Source: Pseudomonas sp. PDM18
GTDB taxonomy: Bacteria > Pseudomonadota > Gammaproteobacteria > Pseudomonadales > Pseudomonadaceae
Assembly: GCF_014852585.1 (NCBI RefSeq)
Contig: NZ_JACVBX010000001.1
Location: forward strand, 806,001-870,000
Direction: 5' to 3'
DNA length: 64,000 nt
Numbering within the stretch: position 1 is the stretch's first letter; the number at the start of each line of letters is the position of its first letter. Positions 32,375-40,751 of the stretch are shown in pieces. Under the pieces are notes generated by a model. It worked only from the letters and a program-made list of their open reading frames with translations, was not told the origin of the DNA and ran no database searches. The translations under genes and the position numbers were made by a program.

Positions 32375-33142
32375 TCAAAACTCCCCGTGCCGCCCTTCCC
32401 CGCCGGCGAACCGCTTGGCTCCGTCCACCGTCTCTCCGCTTTCGATCACTGCCATCCCGCCCTGGAACTCGTTGGCCAGCGCCACATCGAACGACAGCTC
32501 CCATTGCGCGAACACGCTCGCCCGGTCAGCCAGCATGCACATCTGCGGAAACTCGGCGATCTCCCGCGCCAGCTCCTCGGCTGACTCCAGCGCCTGCCCG
32601 CTGGGCACCACGCGATTGGCCAGGCCCATGGCGAAGGCTTCCTGCGCGCCTACCGGGCGACCGGTGAGGATCAGGTCCAGCGCCCGGCCTTGGCCGACAA
32701 TTCGCGGCAAGCGCACGGTGCCACCGTCGATCAGCGGCACGCCGAAGCGCCGGCAAAACACTCCGCACACCGCGTCCTCGGCCATCACCCGCAAATCCGC
32801 CAGCAGCGCCAGCTCCAGGCCACCGGCCACGGCATAGCCCTCGATGGCGGCGATCAGCGGCTTGGACAGCTGCATTCGGCTCGGTCCCATGGGCCCGTCG
32901 CCTTCGGTTTCCAAGCGGTTTCGCCGCTCGCCGCCCTCAGCCACCGCCGCCAGGTCGGCGCCCGCGCAGAAGGTTCCACCGGCGCCGGTGAGCACGGCGA
33001 CGCGGGCCTCCTCGTCCTGTTGGAAGTCGCGCAGGGCATCGGCCAGCGCCTGGGCGGTCGGCAGGTCCACGGCGTTACGCACCGCAGGGCGGGCGATGAC
33101 CAGGGTGGTCACCGGGCCGTTCTTCTGGATTATCACGCTCAT
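32375..33142 (-). CDS. Enoyl-CoA hydratase/isomerase family protein (crotonase)
   Basis: The 255-residue crotonase-fold enzyme has the oxyanion-hole segment AGGTFCAGADLAAVAEGG and the second block IAAIEGYAVAGGLELALLADLRVMAEDAVCGVFCRRFGVPLIDGG. The Glu seen in EGYAVAGGLE is conserved. One classical catalytic Glu position is replaced in the region CRRFGVPLIDGGTVRLPRIVG, so the reaction may differ from plain hydration. The ATG at 33142 starts MSVIIQKNGPV; the earlier open codons are not family-like. It follows an MFE-2-like SDR with a terminator between them. Acyl-CoA metabolism is the expected role. Confidence 0.88.
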   Translation of the reverse strand: MSVIIQKNGPVTTLVIARPAVRNAVDLPTAQALADALRDFQQDEEARVAVLTGAGGTFCAGADLAAVAEGGERRNRLETEGDGPMGPSRMQLSKPLIAAIEGYAVAGGLELALLADLRVMAEDAVCGVFCRRFGVPLIDGGTVRLPRIVGQGRALDLILTGRPVGAQEAFAMGLANRVVPSGQALESAEELAREIAEFPQMCMLADRASVFAQWELSFDVALANEFQGGMAVIESGETVDGAKRFAGGEGRHGEF

Positions 33143-33175
33143 GGCGAACTCCTCGGGCCTGGAAGCGGAAAGCAA

Positions 33176-33202
33176 AAGGGCCGGCATTGAGCCGGCCCTT
33201 TC
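33176..33202 (-). terminator. Terminator of the SDR gene
   Basis: AAAGGGCCGGC and GCCGGCCCTTT form an 11-bp stem around ATTGA (read on plus). On the minus strand TTTTGC follows. It separates the SDR from the downstream crotonase gene. Confidence 0.85.
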
Positions 33203-33266
33203 ACCTTACTGCGTTCACCACCGTGGAACAGCCCCGCTGGCCGTTCCACCGGTCAGGCTGGCCGGA

Positions 33267-34178
33267 TCAGCCGGCGTATTTCTGCAGGTTCGCCATCATC
33301 TCGCGCAGCGCTTCGACGTTGTCCTTGGGGTGCACGGCGTTGTCGAAGTTGCAGATCTGCGCGAAGTTCGCCGCCACGTCCTCGACGCTGTAGCCCTCGC
33401 GCGGGTCGAAGCCCACGCCCAGGCTGCGCTCCCAGCGCACCTTGCCGATCCAGCCGCCACCCACTTCGAACAGGCCGGAGGTTTCCTGGCAGGCTTCGCT
33501 GCCCAGGTACACCACCAGCGGACTGACCAGCTCAGGCTTGAGCGCCTCGAACACCTGCGGCGGGATCAGGCCTTCGGTCATGCGGGTGCCGCCGGTAGGG
33601 GCGATGGCGTTGACGAAGATATTGTTCTTGCGGCCTTCAATGGCCAGGTTGCGGGTCAGGCCGTAGAGGCCCAGCTTGGCCATGCCGTAGTTGCTCTGGC
33701 CGAAGTTGCCGTAGATGCCGGAGGTGGACGAGGTGAAGATCACCCGGCCGTAGCCCTGCTCGCGCATGAACGGCCAGGCGGCGCGGGTCACCTTGTAAGC
33801 GCCTTCGACGTGGACCTTGTAGACCAGATCCCAGTCGGCGTCTTCCATCTTGTGGAAGGTCTTGTCGCGCAGGATGCCGGCGTTGTTCACCACCACATCG
33901 ATGCGGCCGAATTCCTCGACGGCCTGGCGGACGATCTTCTCGCCGTCAGTCACCGAGTCATGGTTGGCGATGGCGGTGCCGCCGGCTTCACGGATTTCCG
34001 CGACCACGCGGTCGGCAGCCGAGGCGTTGGCGCCTTCGCCATGGGTGCTGCCGCCCAGGTCGTTCACCACCACCTTGGCGCCGTGCTTGGCGAACAGCAT
34101 GGCGTGGGCGCGACCGATACCGCCACCGGCTCCGGTAACGATCACGACTTTTCCGTCGAAACGCAGGGCATCACTCAT
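33267..34178 (-). CDS. MFE-2-like short-chain dehydrogenase (3-hydroxyacyl-CoA dehydrogenase type)
   Basis: The 303-residue SDR has TGAGGGIG at 15-22, NNAGILRD from residue 98, catalytic Ser around 151-153, Tyr164 and Lys168 in SSTSGIYGNFGQSNYGMAK. That last phrase and GGSTHGEG near residue 42 are hallmarks of the dehydrogenase part of peroxisomal multifunctional enzyme 2 (17-beta-HSD4). Bacterial versions act on acyl-CoA or steroid-like side chains. The ATG at 34178 is the family start. Together with the crotonase it suggests an accessory beta-oxidation step. It is transcribed alone, with its own terminator. Confidence 0.9.
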   Translation of the reverse strand: MSDALRFDGKVVIVTGAGGGIGRAHAMLFAKHGAKVVVNDLGGSTHGEGANASAADRVVAEIREAGGTAIANHDSVTDGEKIVRQAVEEFGRIDVVVNNAGILRDKTFHKMEDADWDLVYKVHVEGAYKVTRAAWPFMREQGYGRVIFTSSTSGIYGNFGQSNYGMAKLGLYGLTRNLAIEGRKNNIFVNAIAPTGGTRMTEGLIPPQVFEALKPELVSPLVVYLGSEACQETSGLFEVGGGWIGKVRWERSLGVGFDPREGYSVEDVAANFAQICNFDNAVHPKDNVEALREMMANLQKYAG

Positions 34179-34289
34179 GATTGGGACTCCAGGCAGGATG
34201 GTTTTTCCCGGAGTGTCTAGCAGTCGCGATCCGGTCACAACCAAGACGACCGAGGCGAATGGTGTCCGATAAGGCCAAGGGATGATTCG

Positions 34290-34583
34290 TCAGCGCATCG
34301 GCAAGTTCAGCTCTGAGCGTGGGCCCAGCTTGAACAGCCACCAATCGTACTCGCTCCAGAACAGAAGCAGACCGACGGCCGGGGGCAGCGCCAGCGCGCC
34401 CAGGGCCGCCGGCACCCAGTTCTGGGTGATCCAGGCGCAATAGCCACCGGCCGCGAAGACGACGGCCAGCAGCACCAGCAGGAGAATGGCGACAGCGGCG
34501 AAGTCCCGGCGCAGGTACAGCAGCGCCCGGTACAACCACGAACCCTGCGGCTGGCGAACGGGAATGACGGATCTGAGTGGCAT
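34290..34583 (-). CDS. Hypothetical small membrane protein
   Basis: The 97-residue protein has two hydrophobic segments (AAVAILLLVLLAVVFAAGGYCAWI and VPAALGALALPPAVGLLLFW) and a short charged N-terminus. I do not recognise the family. It lies between the SDR and the alpha/beta hydrolase, all on the minus strand, with gaps of about 100 nt on either side, so operon membership is uncertain. Confidence 0.65.
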   Translation of the reverse strand: MPLRSVIPVRQPQGSWLYRALLYLRRDFAAVAILLLVLLAVVFAAGGYCAWITQNWVPAALGALALPPAVGLLLFWSEYDWWLFKLGPRSELNLPMR

Positions 34584-34681
34584 GGCGACGGCCTCCGGCC
34601 AAGAAAAGCCGGGAAGCTACCGCTGCCACTCAGGGCCGATCTATCAGGCAGTTCCGAATCTGCGCGCGGATCGGTCCTTAC

Positions 34682-35560
34682 TTACGATGCGCGTTCCTGT
34701 CGGAACACCAGATAGTGCTGCAACACCTGCTCGGGCGCCTCGACCTGCGGGTAGTGGCCGATGCCGGGCAGTTCGACAGTATCCGGTTGCGGGATCAGTT
34801 CCCGGTAACGAACCACCATGTGTGCGCCAGAGATCGGGTCTTCCGGCCCGTCGATCAGCCGCAGAGGCACGGACGTGCGCTGCATCGCCCCGAGCCAGCG
34901 CTCGCGGTGCTGGCGGCGGTCGAGGATGTAGTGGATCAACCGGTGCATGACCCGTGGACCATCGTTGTGGCGGATCAGCTCCCAGAAAGCGTCCAGCTCC
35001 GCTTCGGATGGCTGGGTCTGCGGGCCGAACACTTTGGCGAAGTTCTGCGCCAGGCGCTTGCGGTCGAAGAGCCGGCCAAACAGCGAACCGAACGGGCCAA
35101 GCAACAGCTTCTGCGATAACACCGCGCGGTGGGTTTCCGGGAACAGCCCACCGTTGAGGAACACCAGCGAAGCCAAGGCGAAACCGCCCTCCTCGTGCCG
35201 TGCCAGCAGTTCCTGGCCGACGCTGTTGCCATAGTCGTGTACCAGCAAATGAACCGGCTCGCGTACGCCCAGGTGATCCAGCAGCGCCTGCTGCAGGTCG
35301 GCCTGCTCAAGGATGCGGTAGTCATGCCCCTTGGGTTTGGCGGAATCGCCGAAGCCCAGCATGTCGCAGGCGATCAACCGGTAGTGCTCGGCCAGCGGTT
35401 GCCAGAGGTAGTGCCAATCCCAGGAAGCGGTGGGGAAACCGTGGACCAGCAGCAGCGGAGCGCCGCTGCCTGCGCTCCAGTAGCGGATAGCGTGCCCACG
35501 GAAGGTGAAATCGCTGCCCTGCGCGCGCCAGTCGCGCAGGGCGATGCCGGCCAGCGCCAT
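34682..35560 (-). CDS. Alpha/beta hydrolase resembling MEST/haloalkane dehalogenase
   Basis: The 292-residue hydrolase has the oxyanion segment LLVHGFPTASWDWHYLW. The nucleophile elbow is VHDYGNSVGQ, with Asp (not Ser) as nucleophile as in epoxide hydrolases and dehalogenases, and the late His is in GIGHYPQVEAPEQVL. Several phrases (GHDYRILEQADL, FLNGGLFPETHRAVLSQKLLLGP, VFGPQTQPSEAELDAFW, IRHNDG) match what I recall of vertebrate MEST/PEG1. Its start overlaps the stop of the class II aldolase gene (TGATG), so the two are translationally coupled. The natural substrate is unknown. Confidence 0.85.
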   Translation of the reverse strand: MALAGIALRDWRAQGSDFTFRGHAIRYWSAGSGAPLLLVHGFPTASWDWHYLWQPLAEHYRLIACDMLGFGDSAKPKGHDYRILEQADLQQALLDHLGVREPVHLLVHDYGNSVGQELLARHEEGGFALASLVFLNGGLFPETHRAVLSQKLLLGPFGSLFGRLFDRKRLAQNFAKVFGPQTQPSEAELDAFWELIRHNDGPRVMHRLIHYILDRRQHRERWLGAMQRTSVPLRLIDGPEDPISGAHMVVRYRELIPQPDTVELPGIGHYPQVEAPEQVLQHYLVFRQERAS

Positions 35561-36342
35561 CAGTCGCGGTAACCGGGGTTCTGCAGGTCCAGTTTGCGCA
35601 GCAGCGCCGGCCACGCCAGCGCGCCGCCCATGCCCTGTTTGCTCTTGGTCACGGCGGCGGCCATGGCGCGGGCGCCATCGAGAATCTGCTGCGGGATCAT
35701 GATCAGTTCGGCGCCGCCGCCCTGGGCCAGTACCTGGATTTCGCAGGCGCGCTGCAGGGTGAACATCATCAGGAAGGTGTCGGCGATGGTGCCGGAGCAA
35801 GTCAGCAGGCCGTGGTTGGGCAGGATCATGAAGTTGGCTTCGCCCAGGTCCGCCTGCAGGCGCGCCTTCTCGTCATGGTTCAGCGCGACGCCCTCGTAGC
35901 CGTGGTAAGCCAGGCTGGAGAGCACGAACAGCGATTGCTGGGAAATCGGCAGCAACCCCTGCTTCTGCGCGGAGACGGCGATGCCGGCGGCAGTATGGGT
36001 GTGCAGGACACAGGCCACGTCATGGCGCACATCGTGGATCGCACTGTGGATGGTGTAGCCGGCAGGGTTGATGTCGTAGGGGCTGTCCATCAGCTTCTTG
36101 CCCGCGGCATCCACTTTCACCAGGCTCGAGGCGGTGATCTCGTGGAACATCATGCCGTACGGGTTGATCAGGAAGTCCTCGGTGCCGGGGACCTTGGCGG
36201 AGATGTGGGTGAAGATCAGGTCGTCCCAGCCCTGCAGGGCAATCAGCCGGTAACAGGCGGCAAGATCGACGCGGGTCTGCCATTCGGCAGCGGAGACCTG
36301 GTCCTTGACGTTCACGGTGGGCAGCGGGTGAGCGGCGTGCAT
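35560..36342 (-). CDS. Class II aldolase/adducin family protein
   Basis: The 260-residue protein has the fold's signature: LAACYRLIALQGWDDLIFTHISAKVPGTEDFLINPYGMMFHEITASSLVKVD. The metal-binding histidines are in VLHTHTAAGIAVSAQ. PNHGLLTCSGTIADTFLMMFTLQRACEIQ follows, typical of the adducin-like subgroup without a dedicated aldolase function. It is first in a two-gene operon with the MEST-like hydrolase. Members act on sugar phosphates or as decarboxylases; no sugar gene is nearby, so the reaction is open. Confidence 0.9.
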   Translation of the reverse strand: MHAAHPLPTVNVKDQVSAAEWQTRVDLAACYRLIALQGWDDLIFTHISAKVPGTEDFLINPYGMMFHEITASSLVKVDAAGKKLMDSPYDINPAGYTIHSAIHDVRHDVACVLHTHTAAGIAVSAQKQGLLPISQQSLFVLSSLAYHGYEGVALNHDEKARLQADLGEANFMILPNHGLLTCSGTIADTFLMMFTLQRACEIQVLAQGGGAELIMIPQQILDGARAMAAAVTKSKQGMGGALAWPALLRKLDLQNPGYRD

Positions 36343-36763
36343 GGTCGGTAGCCTCTTCGTTGTTGTTGTTCGATGGCGCAGTCTAGTCAGCGCGGCGGCG
36401 TAACGACTGTCACTGAACTGACAATTTCCTCTGGCAGCGCCTGGCGAATGTTCCCCTATAAGCGCAGGCCGACAACTCGGCTTGCGTCAGCAATTTCCCC
36501 ACCTATAGTGGCGGTAGTCGCTCCCAGCGGTGTTCGATTTCCCCGGCGCCCGGCGGCTCCCTCCAAAAGCGCTATCCAGACAGTGCGGCAGCCAGTTCGC
36601 ACGTCAGGGCTGGCGGAAGCGTGCCCGATCTCCACCCCTGCCCCGGCGCCCTTTCCGGCGTCTCCCAGCCATCTGGAAACATTTCGCAATATCTTTCGCA
36701 ACATTCCTCAGTAGTACCCGGGAGTCGGGAGGAGACTCCAGTTCGGCCAACGAGGCAGCCGAC
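36343..36763. other. 421-nt divergent gap without a recognised gene
   Basis: It separates the class II aldolase operon (minus) from the WbqC gene (plus) and must carry both promoters. Open frames cross it on both strands (for example 36456-36704 minus), but none looks real. I see no strong hairpin or known operator. The stretch 36675-36715 (repeated ttcgcaa/tttcgcaa, then acattcc) is AT-richer than the surroundings. Confidence 0.5.
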
Positions 36764-37477
36764 GTGAAACGAACCGCCATCATGCAGCCCTACTTCTTTC
36801 CGTACCTGGGCTACTTCAGCCTGATCAAGCACACCGACCTGTTCGTCCTGTTCGACACCGTGCAGTACATCCACCACGGCTGGATCGAGCGCAACCGCAT
36901 CCTCAATCACCAGGCGGGCTGGTCGTACATCCGCGTGCCGCGGATCAAGCACCACCGCCAGACGCTGATCAAGGACGTGCGCCTGGACAACCGCCAGGAC
37001 TGGCGGCGCAGCCTGTTCTCCCAGCTGGACGTGTACCGCAAGGTCGCGCCTTATTACCGCGACGTGAGGGAGATGATCGCCGCGTCGCTGGATCACCCCT
37101 TCGACGACATCGTCTCGGTGAACAAGACCACCCTGGAGGCCACCTGCGCCTACCTGGGCTTCCCACGGACGATGCCGGTGCTGTCGCGCATGGAGCTGCC
37201 GATGGAGCGACCGACCGCACCGGACGAATGGGCGCTGAACATCTGCAAGGCGCTGGGGGGCGTGGAGGAGTACTGGAACCCGCCGGGCGGGCAGAGCTTC
37301 TTTGACCGCGGCAAGTACGAGGCCGCCGGGCTGACGCTGCGCTTCCAGGAGCCGAAGCTCACGCCCTACGAACAAAAGCGCCCGACCTTCGAGGCGGGTT
37401 TGTCGATCATCGACGTGATGATGTTCAACTCCCCCGCCGCAACCTCACAGATGCTCGATGCCTACGAGCTGAGCTGA
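36764..37477 (+). CDS. WbqC-family protein
   Basis: The 237-residue protein starts at GTG 36764 (VKRTAIMQPYFFPYLGYFSLIKHTDLFVLFDTVQYIHHGWIERNRI), exactly the usual WbqC opening. An ATG six codons later would remove part of the first strand, and the longer open frame to 36530 is not family-like. The pattern FD.VQY...GW..RN.I and the QKRPTFEAGLSIIDVMMFNSP ending are conserved. WbqC proteins occur in O-antigen and other glycan clusters and are thought to act on nucleotide-sugar intermediates. Here the gene stands alone, so its pathway is not evident. Confidence 0.88.
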   Translation: MKRTAIMQPYFFPYLGYFSLIKHTDLFVLFDTVQYIHHGWIERNRILNHQAGWSYIRVPRIKHHRQTLIKDVRLDNRQDWRRSLFSQLDVYRKVAPYYRDVREMIAASLDHPFDDIVSVNKTTLEATCAYLGFPRTMPVLSRMELPMERPTAPDEWALNICKALGGVEEYWNPPGGQSFFDRGKYEAAGLTLRFQEPKLTPYEQKRPTFEAGLSIIDVMMFNSPAATSQMLDAYELS

Positions 37478-37484
37478 ATGCCCT

Positions 37485-38171
37485 TTACAGGCACCAGACC
37501 AGGACGGGCGCCAGCAGCAGGTTGAACAGCCCGGTCAGGACCATCAGCAGCCCGGCCGCCGATCCCTCTTCCCCACCGAACTCGTAGGCCCGGCTGGTAC
37601 CCGCGCCATGGGCGCCAACGCCCAGCAGCGCACCACGGGCCAGGGCGGAACGCAGCGGCAGCAGCTTCATCAGCACGCCGCCGATCATGGCGCCGAATAC
37701 CCCCGTGATCATTACGAAGGCCGCGGTCAGCGCCGGCACGCCGCCCAGGTCGTGGGACATTTCCATGGCGAAGGGCGTAGTGATCGAGCGCGGGATCAGC
37801 GACAGGGTCACCTGGCCGTCCAGCGCCAGCGCGTGGGCCAGCGCCCAGGAACTGCCGATGGCCATGGTCGAGCCAGCCAGCATGCCGGTCAGCAGCGCCG
37901 GCCAGTGGCGGGCAAGCAAGGCGCGCTGTTGCCAGATCGGGATAGCGAAGGCCACGGTGGCCGGGCCGAGAAGCGCCACCAGCCAACTGGTGTCTCGGGC
38001 GTAGTCTGCGTAACGAACCTGCAGCGGGATAGCCAGGGCGAACAGCAGCACCGGCACGAAGACGATGGGCGACAGCCAGTACTGCTGGAAACGGCGGTAG
38101 AGGGTACGGCTGAGCAGGTAACCGCCCAGGGTCACGGCCAACCAGAACAGGGCTTGCTTATCGAGGCTCAT
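37485..38171 (-). CDS. LrgB/CidB-family membrane protein
   Basis: The 228-residue membrane protein has about seven helices. It contains the LrgB core LLGPATVAFAIPIWQQ, LIPRSITTPFAMEMSHDLGGVPALTAAFVMITGVFGAMIG and GVGAHGAGTSRAYEFG, all family hallmarks. Its start overlaps the upstream CidA/LrgA-like gene by 14 nt. The pair is implicated in murein hydrolase control, overflow metabolism and, in plants and some bacteria, glycolate or pyruvate transport. A LysR gene is divergent from the pair and probably regulates it. Confidence 0.93.
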   Translation of the reverse strand: MSLDKQALFWLAVTLGGYLLSRTLYRRFQQYWLSPIVFVPVLLFALAIPLQVRYADYARDTSWLVALLGPATVAFAIPIWQQRALLARHWPALLTGMLAGSTMAIGSSWALAHALALDGQVTLSLIPRSITTPFAMEMSHDLGGVPALTAAFVMITGVFGAMIGGVLMKLLPLRSALARGALLGVGAHGAGTSRAYEFGGEEGSAAGLLMVLTGLFNLLLAPVLVWCL

Positions 38172-38535
38172 GGCGCGATCTCCAGCGGCACATCCACTCC
38201 ACCGCCAGGGCGGTGGAGAGCATCACCATCACGGTGCTGGCGGTGATCACCAGCAGAATCTTCCAGCCCTCGCTACGCAGCAGCGGGCCGTAGTCGAGCA
38301 GGCTCATCAGGGCGGGGATGAAGAACAGCAGCATCTCCGCCAGCAGCAGGCCGGCGCCACCCTGCAGCAGGGCCGGGCGTATCGCCCCGCAGGCGAAAAG
38401 CACCAGCAGCAACGCCAACCCGATGACGCTGCCCGGTACCGGCAGTCCGGTGAGGGTGGCGATCCAGCCGCCGAACCACCAGAAGGCGGCGAGCACGGCG
38501 AGTTCAAACATCAGGCGGGCGGCACGGCGGAACAT
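38158..38535 (-). CDS. CidA/LrgA-family holin-like protein
   Basis: The 125-residue protein has four helices. Its phrases LTGLPVPGSVIGLALLLVLFACG and LLLAEMLLFFIPALMSLLDYGPLL correspond to the LrgA/CidA motif (PGS..G..lLf.Ll...v....ve.ga.lLl..m.llFiP...g). The start is taken at 38535 (MFRRAARLMFELAVL); an ATG six codons later is also plausible. It is first in the pair with the LrgB gene, to which it is translationally coupled by a 14-nt overlap. Confidence 0.88.
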   Translation of the reverse strand: MFRRAARLMFELAVLAAFWWFGGWIATLTGLPVPGSVIGLALLLVLFACGAIRPALLQGGAGLLLAEMLLFFIPALMSLLDYGPLLRSEGWKILLVITASTVMVMLSTALAVEWMCRWRSRHEPR

Positions 38536-38648
38536 GGCGGCGATCTCGGTGCGTGGGGCGGATGAAGAAAATCGGTTGGTGTGGTGCAAAGCCTACTCCC
38601 GCACCTATCATCCCCAAAGCGAATAGATCGAATCGGAGCCATTCCAGA

Positions 38649-39545
38649 ATGGAATTCAAGCAGCTGCGCACCTTCGCCGAGGTCGTGCGCCACGGTAGTT
38701 TCACCCAGGCGGCGGTGTATCTGAACGCCAGCCAGTCGGCGGTGAGCAAGCAGGTCGCGCAACTGGAACAGAGCCTGCGCGTGCAACTACTGGAGCGCAG
38801 TGGCCCGCATATTCGCCTGACTGCCGCAGGCGAAGTGGTGTTGCGCCGCGCCGAGGACATGCTGCGCCTGCGCCGCGAGCTGCATACCGAACTGGACGAT
38901 CTCACCCAACTGCACCGCGGTGAGCTGCGCCTGGGCCTGCCGCTGCTGGGCGCAGACGCACTGTTCGCCGGACGATTCGCCGAGTACCGACGGCGCTACC
39001 CGAACATCGATGTGCACCTGATCGAGGGCGGCAGCAAGACCATGGAAGAAATGGTCTACAGCGGCGAGCTGGAGCTGGGCGGCGGCCTGACACCGGATGA
39101 CTCCGGCTTCGAATGGCAGCCCTTCTGCAACGAGCCGCTGGACGTGCTGCTGCCCGACGCGCATCCACTGGCCGGGCGCGACAGCCTGGAACTGGCGGAA
39201 CTCTCCGACACGCCCTTCTTGCTCTATCAACAAAGCTTCACCCTCAACGACCGCCTGCTGCGCGCCTGCCGCGAGGCCGGTTTCGAGCCGAAGGAAGGCG
39301 GCCGCAGCGGCCAGGCGGACTTCCTCGGCGCTCTGGTCGCCGCCGGGCAAGGCGCGGTGCTGCTACCGCGCGTGGTGGCAAAGGACTTGGAGCGACCGGG
39401 GCTGGTGCGCGTGCTGCTGAGCCGGCCGGACCTGCGCTGGGACATCAGTTTCATCTGGCGTCGCGACGCGTACCTGTCGAATGCCGCGAAGGCCTGGCTG
39501 GGGCTGATGGTCGAGATGCCACTGCATCCGCCGGGATCGGAGTGA
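38649..39545 (+). CDS. LysR-family regulator of the cidA-lrgB pair (CidR-like)
   Basis: The 298-residue LysR protein has the N-terminal HTH MEFKQLRTFAEVVRHGSFTQAAVYLNASQSAVSKQVAQLEQSLRVQLLERS and a substrate-binding domain from about residue 90 (GELRLGLPLLGADALFAGRFAEYRRRYPNIDVHLIEGG), of the CidR/CynR-like type. The ATG at 38649 is the family start. A 14-bp palindrome, CCATTCcaGAATGG (38639-38652), overlaps that start codon and could be an autoregulatory site. Divergence from the holin-like pair matches the known cidR-cidAB layout. Confidence 0.9.
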   Translation: MEFKQLRTFAEVVRHGSFTQAAVYLNASQSAVSKQVAQLEQSLRVQLLERSGPHIRLTAAGEVVLRRAEDMLRLRRELHTELDDLTQLHRGELRLGLPLLGADALFAGRFAEYRRRYPNIDVHLIEGGSKTMEEMVYSGELELGGGLTPDDSGFEWQPFCNEPLDVLLPDAHPLAGRDSLELAELSDTPFLLYQQSFTLNDRLLRACREAGFEPKEGGRSGQADFLGALVAAGQGAVLLPRVVAKDLERPGLVRVLLSRPDLRWDISFIWRRDAYLSNAAKAWLGLMVEMPLHPPGSE

Positions 39546-39551
39546 GGCGAG

Positions 39552-39588
39552 TTCGCGAGCAAGGGCTGGGCGCCCCATCGGTCCTACG
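39552..39588 (+). repeat. Degenerate REP element
   Basis: The left half TTCGCGAGCAAG is intact and the right end TCCTACGAA is intact. The middle is replaced by ggctgggcgccccatcgg, so the palindrome is broken. It looks like a decayed REP in the tail-to-tail gap of two genes. Confidence 0.6.
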
Positions 39589-39676
39589 AAGAGCGGATCG
39601 GCGCCAAGGCCTTTACCCCGATAGAACGGAGAAGATGCGCTCTCGCAGGATGCTTCTCGCTCAGACGCTGCCCAGC

Positions 39677-40741
39677 CTACGAACCCGAATCCTCAGGTGA
39701 GAAGTCGAAGGTGTCGAAGACGATCACGCCGGCCTGATCGTTGGGCAACTCGCCCTCGATGCGTCCGTCCGGTTGCTGGACCACGGTCATGCCTTCGGCA
39801 ATCGTCCCGCCGTCCGCGCGCCTGGCCACCTTGCCGGCCACGGGCGTGAACAGCCACGCGCCTGGAGCGCGATCGCGCAGGGTGCGGTTGACGGATTGGA
39901 GCTGCGTCCCGGCCGGATAGCTTATCTCACCCAGGGTGAAGTCTCGCGCCAGGTTGGCACTTTCGAAGCCGTACAGCTTGCGCTCGCTGTCCAGCAGCAG
40001 CGTGACGCCCGACAGCGGTAGCTGCGCCAGTTGCAGCGGCGCGTGCACGTCTATGCGCCAGACGTTCGGGTCGCGCAGGCCATCGCCGTAGGAGGTGGTG
40101 TAACGCATCAGTTCGCTGCCCGGCGGGATGTCCAGGTCGGCAGCACGATTGTCCTCCGCAACCTGGCAACCCATCAGCAGGATCTCCGATTCCGCCCGCA
40201 CCGCCAGGCGCAGGGGCGCCTGCGGGCTGCAGTGCCAGCCGTCGATCGTGGCCAACGCGACGATGCGCAATTCGTGGACGGGAATTTCCACCGAACTGCC
40301 CGGCGGCGCCTGATCGTCCCAGGTCGAGCTGAAGCGCACCGCGAGCGCGGACACTCCATGGACCCGCGTCGGCACCGGGAATACGACCTCTTCGGCTGCC
40401 TGCCAGTCATGGGAGCCGGGCAACGACAGACGCGTGCCAGCCGGCACGTCGAGACCACGGATGCGCGCGGGCTCGGTGAGCGTCGGATGACGGGCAGCTT
40501 CTTCCTGCCGCATCTCCTCGCCTACCACATGCCAGATGTAAGCCATGTAGGCCTGCGGAACACAGAGCACCAGCAGTAAGACCAGCAGGCTCCAGCAGGC
40601 AAGGCGATGACGCCCCCACCACTGTCGCGCGGAGCGGAACAGCACCAGCATCAGCAGCCACAGCAGCAGCACCAGCACAGCCAGCGAGGAAACTCCGAGC
40701 ACGACCAGGAAGGTCGTGGAAAACAGCGGTACCGGGATCAT
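39677..40741 (-). CDS. Hypothetical membrane-anchored protein
   Basis: The 354-residue protein has two N-terminal helices (TTFLVVLGVSSLAVLVLLLWLLMLVLF and LACWSLLVLLLVLCVPQAYMAYI). A long soluble, beta-rich region of about 270 residues follows, probably periplasmic. It contains repeated phrases of the type PAGTRLSLPGSH, PPGSSVEIPVHEL, PPGSELMRYTTSYG and YPAGTQLQSVNRTL. These regularly spaced (P/S)PG(S/T)xL units look like an internal repeat. I do not know the family. It is the last gene of a cluster with DUF985 and the flavodoxin (10-nt gap). Confidence 0.75.
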   Translation of the reverse strand: MIPVPLFSTTFLVVLGVSSLAVLVLLLWLLMLVLFRSARQWWGRHRLACWSLLVLLLVLCVPQAYMAYIWHVVGEEMRQEEAARHPTLTEPARIRGLDVPAGTRLSLPGSHDWQAAEEVVFPVPTRVHGVSALAVRFSSTWDDQAPPGSSVEIPVHELRIVALATIDGWHCSPQAPLRLAVRAESEILLMGCQVAEDNRAADLDIPPGSELMRYTTSYGDGLRDPNVWRIDVHAPLQLAQLPLSGVTLLLDSERKLYGFESANLARDFTLGEISYPAGTQLQSVNRTLRDRAPGAWLFTPVAGKVARRADGGTIAEGMTVVQQPDGRIEGELPNDQAGVIVFDTFDFSPEDSGS

Positions 40742-40751
40742 CCTTGGCCCC

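Noticed and set aside
36456-36704. 82-codon minus-strand frame in the aldolase/WbqC gap
   Set aside because: It lies in a divergent promoter region and shows no recognisable protein features.
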